NCBI GenBank assembly: GCA_029975055.1 | Contig: JARKPU010000010.1 | Location: 1 to 64,000 of the forward strand | DNA length: 64,000 nucleotides | Origin: Anaerolinea sp. | GTDB lineage: Bacteria > Chloroflexota > Anaerolineae > Anaerolineales > Anaerolineaceae | Reading direction: 5' to 3' | In this document: piece by piece, positions 1 through 8,800 of the stretch | Position numbering within the stretch: position 1 is the stretch's first letter | Layout: each line of letters starts with the position of its first letter | The notes under the pieces: model-generated | What the model was told of the DNA's origin: nothing | The model's input: only the letters and a program-made list of their open reading frames with translations | Databases searched by the model: none | Translations under genes and position numbers: made by a program

Positions 1-1
1 T

Positions 2-685
2 CCGGTCATCCAGGCGTTGAACTCCGAGTGGACTTTGCGCGACATGGTCATTTCGCCGTGCTTTACGAACGGCAAGGCGAGTGTGACCATCACCTATCAG
101 CTGCCGGCCGCTTACTCCGAATTCCAGGTGATCTATTTCGACCAATTCTCCCTGGCCTGCTCGAAAGGCGGAACCATCGAGCTGGCGACCGGCGCGAATT
201 CGCCATCAGAATTCGATCAGAGTGCGCTTGAAGCCTATTTCAAGGGCAAGATTAACGAGATCGAGAGCAACCCAAGAGTTCGCGAGGTGATCGTTAAAAC
301 GAAACCCGACCCGCTCAACCCGGCGAACCCCATCAGTGGACAGGCAACCATCTTCCGAAGCGGGTACAACCGGGTGGAATACAACTTCTTCTACGGACTC
401 GTCCGAGGGTACATGCTCTCAAACGATATCGATTGGCGCGAGTTCCCTGAGATCGAGCAGGCTCATCAAGTCATCCAAGAGCATTTGTTGATTGGAGACC
501 TGGCCGGCTGCGTCATCGGCACGGGTGATGCTCATAGCTACACGGAAGCTAAATTCCACGATTCCGTGGATGCCCCCTGGAACCTTACGGTTGCCATCAG
601 TTGCCCCGATGGCTGGAAAGATGCCGCGGTGCGCATCAATCCCGACGGGACGTATGAGGAATTGCGGATCGCGACAGACTACTAG
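2..685 (+). CDS. conserved hypothetical protein, 5' truncated by window edge
   Basis: Listed ORF 17..685 begins at a TTG; the frame stays open upstream to base 2 (CCG GTC ATC CAG GCG TTG), so the true start is probably outside the window. Confidence 0.55.
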   Translation, partial: PVIQALNSEWTLRDMVISPCFTNGKASVTITYQLPAAYSEFQVIYFDQFSLACSKGGTIELATGANSPSEFDQSALEAYFKGKINEIESNPRVREVIVKTKPDPLNPANPISGQATIFRSGYNRVEYNFFYGLVRGYMLSNDIDWREFPEIEQAHQVIQEHLLIGDLAGCVIGTGDAHSYTEAKFHDSVDAPWNLTVAISCPDGWKDAAVRINPDGTYEELRIATDY

Positions 686-714
686 CCCATACGTTGTGAG
701 CGGGGGAGAACCGC

Positions 715-1434
715 TCAAGGGCCGTCCTTCGCCGCGAGCAGCCCTGCCGCCAGCCGCATCACTTTCTCATCAAGGGGTGGGCGAGCCTGCTTATTCACCC
801 ACTGCTGCACACTGCCGCCCCACAGGAAGACGCCATTGAGGCGGTTGAAACCTCTGTAAAACGCCGCCGGGGATGAATAACGGCCAAGCGAATAGACAAC
901 GGGATCTTTCCGCTCGATTCTGATCTGGAGCACATGCAGCAGGGCGGCCAGGTCGATCGAGCGCGCCACGTCACTGCGCGTGTAAATGAGCAGCAGGTTG
1001 GGCATGCCCGCCTGCATTTGCGCGAGTTTATCCAGCAAGATGCCCACCACCCGCTCCTCTTTGCGCTGGAGGCCGGTCTCAGCCGCCTCACTTTCCATCA
1101 CCCGCAAACGGGCGATTTCGATGTTGAGAACAAGGTTCTCCCGGTAGGTGGCGGTAAAATCCGGCGCGCGCCTTCCCGCGCCGGCGTAAAGCTCGTAGGC
1201 CACATCAAAGCGGCGGTCTTGCAGCAGGCAGCGGGCAGCCGCCAGCTCACAGCGCACATCCAGCAGGCTTTCGGCGTCGCGCGCCACGCGGATCTTTTTA
1301 CGGATTTTATCGCGGTAAATCTCGACGAAACCCGTGAAGCGCGCAGAAGCCTCCATCCACTCAAGCATTTCGATGGAGACGGCATTCTCTCGCCCGTCGA
1401 AGAGATAACGCACCAGGTCGGCTTGCTTTGTCAC
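715..1434 (-). CDS. conserved hypothetical protein
   Basis: 239-aa ORF with natural amino-acid composition; stop-flanked; no recognised family. Confidence 0.5.
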   Translation of the reverse strand: MTKQADLVRYLFDGRENAVSIEMLEWMEASARFTGFVEIYRDKIRKKIRVARDAESLLDVRCELAAARCLLQDRRFDVAYELYAGAGRRAPDFTATYRENLVLNIEIARLRVMESEAAETGLQRKEERVVGILLDKLAQMQAGMPNLLLIYTRSDVARSIDLAALLHVLQIRIERKDPVVYSLGRYSSPAAFYRGFNRLNGVFLWGGSVQQWVNKQARPPLDEKVMRLAAGLLAAKDGP

Positions 1435-1701
1435 CCTCTCATTGTAGCCCCAGACCGGCCGTCAGGCCGCCCCGGCAGGTGTACCGCGCCCGTTCATGGC
1501 CCACACAGGAGGAAAAGCTCCCCGAAATTTGCATATACAATTAAAACCAGATGAATATAATAAGATCAGGCAGAGGGGTCTATTTCCAAGCCAATCTTTC
1601 CCGGACTCATTGCAGCAAAACTATAAATTCGATCTTGCAGCGGAACGAACGCCGGATCGGTGGTTGCCTCTCCGCGAATGATCTTTCGAAAGAGGGTGTA
1701 T

Positions 1702-3975
1702 ATGCTAAAAGGGCCGGCCGCTCTCCAACACGACCAACCTTTTCTCCAGAAGAAGAACAACCTGATCTTCCGCGTACTGGTGATCTCGAGTATTGTGATC
1801 TTTGCCATCGAGACCTTTCTCATGGTCTTCCTGGAATTTCACCTGCTCCTGGCCGAGCCGGTGGTCGTCGTGCTCGATGGACTGGTGTTGATCATCTTGC
1901 TCTTCCCGATCAATTATTTCTTCATCGTTCGCCCGCTTTCGCGCCAGATCGATGAGCACTATCACACCAGCCAGGAGCTGATGAAATCCAACGAAGTGCT
2001 CGAACGTTTCTTTTCGATCTCCGATGTGCTGATCGCCTACATGGACGCCGATTTCAACTTCATCCGCGTCAACCAGGCTTATGCAGATACCGACCAGCGC
2101 CCGGCCGAGGAATTCATCGGGAAGAACCACTTTGCCCTCTTCCCAAACGAAGAGAACCAGGCCATTTTCGAGAACGTGGTGAAGACAGGCAAGGCTTTCA
2201 ACATCGTCGAGAAGCCCTTTGTGTTCGCCGAGCACCCTGAGCGCGGCGTGACCTATTGGGATTGGAGCTTGATGCCGGTCAAAGACCCGTCTGGAAAGGT
2301 CATCGCCCTCATCCTCGTGCTCAACAACGTCACCGAGCGGGTGAAGGCTCAGCAGGCCCTCGTCGAAAGCGAGCGCCGCTTCCGCGGTGTGTTCAACCAG
2401 ACCTTCCAGCACAGCCTGCTCCTCGATTCTTCCGGGAACGTCTTGCTGGCCAACCAGACCGCGCTCGATTTCACAGGCTATGCGCAGGATGCTCTGGCGG
2501 GCCGCCCCCTCTGGAAGCTGCCCTGGTGGGATACGGCGACAACCTCGCCGGAGGAGATCCAGTCTCAGCTCCAAACGGCGATCCAACAAGCGGTGGGAGA
2601 GAAATTCGTGCGCGGAGAATACAAAGTGAAGGCCCGCAACGGCGAAAAGGCCACCATGGACATCACCATCAAGCCGTTGTTCGACGAACAAGGCGCTCCG
2701 GCCATGTTGATTTATGAAGCGCGGGATATCACAGACCGAATCAAAGCCGAAGAGGCGCTCAAGCACAGCGAGAGCGAGGTGAAGCGCCTCTACATGGCCG
2801 AGATGGAAGCCCACCGCTTCGCCGAAACGCTGCGCAGCGCCGTGCTGGCCATTTCAGGCTCGCTGGATAGCGACACGATCTTCAATACGCTCCTCGACCA
2901 TCTTCACCAGGTTGTGCCATACACCAGCGCCCATATCCTGCTCCTGGAAGATGAGCAGCATTTCATCGTGCGCCTGGCGCGTGGAGAAGAAGCCTGGCCG
3001 GAGCAGGCGCGTCTGATGGGCCGGAGGCTGCCCATCGAGAACATACCTTTCACCCAGACTCTCCTCAAGCAGAAAGAGATGATCACCGTGCCCGATACGC
3101 TCCTGTATCCGGGCCTGTGGTTCCTGCCGGAAGACGCGTTTGTGCGCAGCTGGCTGGCAATCCCCCTGCTGGCAGGCGAGCAGGTGGTGGGCATCTGCAT
3201 GCTCGAACACCTCTGCCCATCGTTCTTCAATCCGGATCTGGTCCATTGGGCCACCGCCCTGACAGGTCAGGCTGCCGTAGCCATGCAAAACGCCTGGCTG
3301 TTCGACCAGGTGCGCGATGGGCGCGAGCAGCAGCAGGCCCTTTCCAGGCGGCTGGTAGAAGTGCAGGAAAATGAGCGCCATTACATCGCCCGCGAGCTTC
3401 ATGATGAAGCCGGGCAGGCGCTGGCCTCGATGATGATCGGCCTGCACCACCTGGAAAAAGACTCCGGCGACCCCCAGGCCGTGATCGAGCACAGCCGCGA
3501 ACTCAAGCAGATCGCCGAGGACGTGCTCGAGGAGCTGCACCGCCTGGCCGTTGACCTGCGTCCTGCCTCCCTCGACCACCTCGGGCTCGAGGCGGCGCTG
3601 CGCCAGCACGCCGAGACGGTGGCCGCCCAGCACGGCTTGAACATCCAGTTCGAAGCCGTTGGCAAGATCGAGCGCCTGCCCGGCGAGATCGAAACCGCCA
3701 TCTACCGCATCGCTCAAGAAGCGTTGACGAATGTGGTTCGCCACGCCCAGGCCTCCCGCGTGGGCATCCTCCTCGAACGGCGCGATGAGACGATCGTCAT
3801 CGTCGTCGAAGATAATGGCATCGGTTTCGACCCGCAAACTCTGCGCTCGAATCAATTGGGGATACTCGGCATGCACGAGCGGGCCAATATGCTGGGCGGG
3901 AAGGTCTCCATCGAAAGCGCGCCCGGCAAGGGCTCCACGATTGTTTTGGAGGTTCCATGCCCATCCGAATCTTGA
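1702..3975 (+). CDS. membrane sensor histidine kinase (N-terminal TM helices, two PAS domains, GAF domain, HisKA_3/HATPase_c)
   Basis: Hydrophobic N-terminus; PAS-like segments ending in 'LNNVTERVKAQQAL' and 'ARDITDRIKAEEAL'; H-box 'ENERHYIARELHDEAGQAL'; N/G boxes 'EALTNVVRHA', 'VEDNGIGFD'. ATG at 1702 follows AGAGGG; an upstream ATG at 1678 is also possible. Confidence 0.92.
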   Translation: MLKGPAALQHDQPFLQKKNNLIFRVLVISSIVIFAIETFLMVFLEFHLLLAEPVVVVLDGLVLIILLFPINYFFIVRPLSRQIDEHYHTSQELMKSNEVLERFFSISDVLIAYMDADFNFIRVNQAYADTDQRPAEEFIGKNHFALFPNEENQAIFENVVKTGKAFNIVEKPFVFAEHPERGVTYWDWSLMPVKDPSGKVIALILVLNNVTERVKAQQALVESERRFRGVFNQTFQHSLLLDSSGNVLLANQTALDFTGYAQDALAGRPLWKLPWWDTATTSPEEIQSQLQTAIQQAVGEKFVRGEYKVKARNGEKATMDITIKPLFDEQGAPAMLIYEARDITDRIKAEEALKHSESEVKRLYMAEMEAHRFAETLRSAVLAISGSLDSDTIFNTLLDHLHQVVPYTSAHILLLEDEQHFIVRLARGEEAWPEQARLMGRRLPIENIPFTQTLLKQKEMITVPDTLLYPGLWFLPEDAFVRSWLAIPLLAGEQVVGICMLEHLCPSFFNPDLVHWATALTGQAAVAMQNAWLFDQVRDGREQQQALSRRLVEVQENERHYIARELHDEAGQALASMMIGLHHLEKDSGDPQAVIEHSRELKQIAEDVLEELHRLAVDLRPASLDHLGLEAALRQHAETVAAQHGLNIQFEAVGKIERLPGEIETAIYRIAQEALTNVVRHAQASRVGILLERRDETIVIVVEDNGIGFDPQTLRSNQLGILGMHERANMLGGKVSIESAPGKGSTIVLEVPCPSES

Positions 3976-4595
3976 TCGTTGACGACCATCGCCTCTTCCG
4001 GGCAGGGCTGAAGACGCTGCTCAGCCCGGACTCGAATTTCGAGATCGTCGGTGAGGCAACCAGCGGCGACGAAGCGCTCTCGATCGCTCACGATGCCCAG
4101 CCGGATGTCGTCTTGATGGACATGGGAATGCCGGGTATGGACGGCCTGGAGACGACCCGCCGCATGCTGCAAGACTTGCCGCAAGTGAAGATCCTCATCA
4201 TGACGATGCATGAAGACAGTGAACTGGTGCGCGAGTGCGTGCGCGCCGGCGCGAAAGGTTACATCATCAAACGCGCCGCGGAATCGGAGCTGGTGGACGC
4301 GATCTATGCCGTCTGGCGCGGAATCATCTACATTCACCCGGCGCTGGTGTCGTCGCTGGTGGCGCCCCCTGTTAAAACCAGCCCCAAGCCGCCCGGCGAG
4401 GTCGAGCCGCTCAGCGCGAGAGAGATCGAAGTGCTGCGCCTGATCGTCAAAGGGTACACCAACCGGCAGATCAGCGGAGCGTTGAACATCAGCATTCGCA
4501 CGGTGGAAACGCACCGCTCGAACCTGATGGACAAGTTGAACCTCCACAGCCGGGTTGAATTGGTTCGCTACGCTGCCGAGCACAACTTGAATTGA
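3957..4595 (+). CDS. NarL/FixJ-type response regulator (REC + LuxR HTH)
   Basis: 'ILIVDDHRLFRAGL', 'DVVLMDMGMPGMDGLE', C-terminal 'LSAREIEVLRLIVKGYTNRQISGALNISIRTVETHRSNLMDKL'. Overlaps the end of the kinase gene. Confidence 0.95.
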   Translation: MPIRILIVDDHRLFRAGLKTLLSPDSNFEIVGEATSGDEALSIAHDAQPDVVLMDMGMPGMDGLETTRRMLQDLPQVKILIMTMHEDSELVRECVRAGAKGYIIKRAAESELVDAIYAVWRGIIYIHPALVSSLVAPPVKTSPKPPGEVEPLSAREIEVLRLIVKGYTNRQISGALNISIRTVETHRSNLMDKLNLHSRVELVRYAAEHNLN

Positions 4596-4660
4596 TCGCG
4601 CCACGGGAGCGCGGCCTTCACCGCTGAACCCGGCTGATCGAGAGCCGATCACCCGGCTTA

Positions 4661-4673
4661 CGTAGAAACTACG
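4661..4673. promoter_or_regulatory. possible response-regulator binding palindrome CGTAG-AAA-CTACG
   Basis: Perfect 5-bp inverted repeat with 3-nt centre, followed by GACGGTACTGCGCACGGTA, just downstream of the NarL-type regulator gene. Confidence 0.25.
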
Positions 4674-4750
4674 GAGACGGTACTGCGCACGGTAGAGCAG
4701 CCGTGCTTTTAATTCCTCAAGAGAAATACGCTCTTCATACGGTTTTCATC

Positions 4751-4787
4751 CCGCCTGCATTTCTGTATCGTGAATGCAGGCGGTTTT
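4751..4787 (+). terminator. rho-independent terminator-like hairpin after the two-component genes
   Basis: CCGCCTGCATT (4751-4761) / 11-nt loop / AATGCAGGCGG (4773-4783) followed by TTTT. Confidence 0.55.
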
Positions 4788-4810
4788 CATTGGTGTACAG
4801 GAAACACGGC

Positions 4811-5653
4811 ATGAAACCTGGTCAGAAAGCAATCGGCGAGATCCCCGCAGAAACCAGCCAGCTGGCGAGGCAGTTGTATGCCCGCACGAATATTTACCTG
4901 GCGATCGGCGATGCAACCGACGCTCTCGTGGAAGGGATCGACATTCACCTGCTCGACCCAAGCGCATCGCTGGATGCCGCTTCGATCTTCCGGCTCGCGC
5001 TGGTGACGGCCTTCCAGAACGCCGAATCCATCCCCGACATGGAAGCTTCGAACGCCACGCGCAAGCGCATCGATTGGAAGTACGCGCTGCACCTGCCGCT
5101 CCACCACCGGGGAATCGCCGCACAGGCATTGTGCGCGTTCCGCCAGAACCTTTATTGCTCGCTGCAGGCGCTGAAGGAAGACCACCGGCTCATCGCCCGG
5201 CTGGTGAAGCTTGGGCTTGCCTTGCGCGGCGGGCAGGCGCCGGTTTCCGCTGAAGATGCGCTGTTGACCGTCTGCCAGCTCAGCCGTCTGCATCTGCTGT
5301 ACACCGGCATGAAAGCCGCCCTGGGCCTGCTTGCCTCCGCCTCGCCGGAACACTTCCGCGCCGGCATGCCCCCCTATTGGTACGAGCGGTATAAGGGCGG
5401 CAGGCTGTTCCCGGAGGTCCTCTCGAGCCGGCAGGAAATCCAGAATGAGGCACTCCGGTTGGGGGCGGATATGCGCCGCCTGCTGGCCATGGTGGAGGAG
5501 CCGGAACTGGCTTCACTGGCCGGTCAGGCCGAATTTACGCGCATCGCGGGCCTGATGAACAGCCAGTTCGTCGTTGTTGCCGACCAGATCCATTGGCGCC
5601 TGCCTGGGTGCGCCAATTGCACGATCAACACGCTCAGCGAGTTGATCTCTTGA
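4811..5653 (+). CDS. hypothetical protein
   Basis: In-frame ATG 4811 (MKPGQKAIGEIP...) lies downstream of the hairpin at 4751-4787; the listed start at 4703 would include the hairpin. Confidence 0.55.
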   Translation: MKPGQKAIGEIPAETSQLARQLYARTNIYLAIGDATDALVEGIDIHLLDPSASLDAASIFRLALVTAFQNAESIPDMEASNATRKRIDWKYALHLPLHHRGIAAQALCAFRQNLYCSLQALKEDHRLIARLVKLGLALRGGQAPVSAEDALLTVCQLSRLHLLYTGMKAALGLLASASPEHFRAGMPPYWYERYKGGRLFPEVLSSRQEIQNEALRLGADMRRLLAMVEEPELASLAGQAEFTRIAGLMNSQFVVVADQIHWRLPGCANCTINTLSELIS

Positions 5654-5893
5654 CACCAGCCTCGGGCATTTCCCTGGGGGATTGAAACGAAAGGACGAAC
5701 GCATGGAGCGAAAGAAAGATTGAAATGAAGCTCACATCAACCGGCCGGGGTGGATCGCCCCCCGCCGGCGGAAGATTCCCGTTCGATATGCATCCAGCTT
5801 AGGAAAAGAGCCAGAGGAGGGCAATCGAAAATTAAGGATGAACAACCTCGCGGATCAGGTAACCAGGTGTTTCAGAAACAAGGAGTCCTTGAG

Positions 5894-8800
5894 ATGAACA
5901 AGCGGAAATTGATTAATCTGGTGGTTTCAGTGCTGGTCATCATGACCAGCCTGATGGGGACGAACACATCCGTCAAGGCCATGCCGGCCGGACCGACGGA
6001 TGAGTCCAAAGTGCCCCATTACTTCGGCCCCTACCCGAACTGGGCGCTCAGCCCGCTCACCCAGCCCAACGTCGCGGTCCAGATCGTCGATCCGGGCGGC
6101 CAGGGGGCAGGCGCAGCGGCCGTCGCCTCGGTTGGGGCTAACGGTTCGGTCACGGGCATCACCCTCACCAGCCCCGGCCTGGGCTACACCGCCGCCGATG
6201 TGCTCATCACCGGCGCCGGAACCGGGGCCGCGGCGACCGCCACGGTCTCTACCTCCGGCGTGGTGACGGGCTTCACGGTGACCGCCCCTGGCACGGGCTA
6301 CACCTCGCCGAGCGTGTCGCTCTCGGGCGGTGGCGGAACGGGCACCCTGGTGCAGGTTGGCAACCAGCTCATCGAGCGCGCCTTTGCCACCGATAACGCC
6401 CCCGAGGTGTTTGTGGTGCTCCCGGCTGCGCTGCCGAACGGGTTCATTCAGAGCTTCATGACCCTCAACCAGGCCCTGGCCGGCGGGAGCGCCGCGCCAT
6501 CGGCGGGCTTCAGCTTTCATGCCTATGTGCTGCGGCCCACGGTGAACCCAAATGAATACTCGGTTGTTTTCGACAGCGGACTGCTCACCGTGCCCGCGCT
6601 CGCCGACCCTGCGGTCAGTGAAATCTCCACCTTCCCGGTGGGGGGTGTGGCCGTCCAGGCCGGTGATGTGATGGCGTTCTACGGCCAGGGCATCCCGCTC
6701 GATTCGGGAGCTGGAACAGACATCCTCTCCTACCCTGCGCTGGCCGCACCCAGCCAGGGAGCGCTCATCACCCTCGGCGGGGTTGACTTCCCGCTCTTCC
6801 CCGATGCGCGCACCTATTCCTTCGCGGCTTCCGTGGTGGATACTTCGGCCGTCATCCCCCTGACGAACGCCACCGCCACAGCCTACGGCGGTGTTGACCA
6901 GGTGACCATCACCAACCCCGGCAGCGGTTACACCATGCCGACGGTAGATTTCGACCTGCCGGATGATCCGAACGGCGTCCAGGCCAGCGGCCACGCCGTT
7001 CTGGATGCTTCCGGCGCCGTCACGGCGGTGGTGGTGGATAAGGCCGGTTCCGGCTACCTGCTGCCGCCCAATGTGGTCATCCGCGACGGCACGCTCTTCG
7101 ACCCAATCTTGAATGCCGGCTCGGGCGCCACAGCCTCCGCCACGCTTAAGATCACCTCCATTGCGGTCGTGAACGCCGGGTCGGGGTACGTCTCCGCGCC
7201 GGTGGTGACCATTTCAGACCCAACCGGCACGGGCGCAGCGGCAACCGCCCAGGTGAACGCCGGTGCGGTCACCTCCATTACCCTCACGGCCCCCGGTTCG
7301 GGCTACCTGGATGTTGGCCTGCGCAAGTTCATCGACGCCCTGCCGCAGCTTTGCCTGCCGCCCGGCTGCCCTGCCGACCCGGCTGCCAAGTTCCTGCCCG
7401 TGGCCGTGTCGGAAGAGAAGGTGTATAACGGCGTGGCTGCCGATGAATTCCAGATCGGCCTGATCCAATACCGCACCTCCTTCTCATCCGACCTGCCCCC
7501 CACCCTCGTGCGCGGCTATGTCCAGCTCGAAACCCCCGCGAACGCGGCCATCAGCCAGCATGTTCCGTTGATGAACGAGCTGCTCGACGGCACCAAGGTG
7601 GATACCGGCTATTTTGGCGTCACCACCCCGCAGTACCTTGGCCCGGTGATCGCCGCCACCAAAGATAAACCGGTGCGCATCGTCTTCCGCAACCTGCTGC
7701 CGGCCGGCTCGGACGGCGACCTGTTCCTGCCGGTGGATTCCACCCTGATGGGTTCCGGCATGGGCCCCATGGGCATGCCCGCTCCGGCCGACCTCGGCAC
7801 GGTGATGGACGAAGTCCGCAACCCCATGTGCAGCGAATATCCCAAGTCGGATATGTGCTTCAAAGATAACCGGGCCACCCTGCACCTGCACGGCGGCATC
7901 ACACCGTGGATCTCCGACGGCACGCCGCACCAGTGGATCACCCCGGCCGGAGAAATGACCCCCTGGCCCGAGGGTGTCAGCGTTCAAAATGTGCCCGATA
8001 TGGACGTCTGCGGCCTGAACAACGACGGCTGCCAGACCTTCTACTACACCAACCAGCAGAGCGCGCGCTTGATGTTCTACCACGATCACTCGTGGGGCAT
8101 CACCCGCCTGAACGTTTACGCGGGCGAAGCGGCCGGCTACCTCATCTCCGACAGCACCGAAGCGGCGCTCATTTCCAGCGGTACCATCCCCGCCGACCAG
8201 ATTCCGCTCATCATCCAGGACCGCACCTTCGTCCCCGATGCCGCGCAGCTGGCTCTGCAAGACCCAACCTGGGATGCCGCCCGCTGGGGCAGTAAAGGCA
8301 GCTTCTGGTATCACCATGTGTATATGCCTGCGCAAAACCCCGGCGACCCCTCCGGCATGAGCGCTTACGGGCGCTGGATGTACGGCCCCTGGTTCTGGCC
8401 CCCGGCCGCCAACACGATGTACGGGCCGATTGATAACCCCTATTACAACCCGGCCTGCAACCTCGACGACCCGGCCACCTGGCAGTACCAGACCGACCCG
8501 TTCTGCGAACCGAAGCAGATCCCAGGGACGCCGAACATCTCGGTGGGCATGGAGCAGTTCAACGACACGCCGGTGGTGAACGGTGTGGCCTACCCCACCA
8601 TCACCCTCGAACCGAAATCGTACCGGCTGAGGATCCTCAACGCCGCGAACGACCGCTTCTTCAACATGCAGTGGTATGTGGGCGACCCGACCACCGCCAG
8701 CACCGGCACGAATACGCTGGGCCAGGTGATCGGCGCGACCGAAGTGGCCCTGAACCCCGCCGAACTGGCCCTGGCTCAGACCGACCCGAACGTCTCGCCG

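Noticed and set aside
5680-5727. Two GATTGAAA(C/T) motifs resembling CRISPR repeat ends
   Set aside because: Only two short partial matches, no repeat-spacer periodicity and no cas genes.
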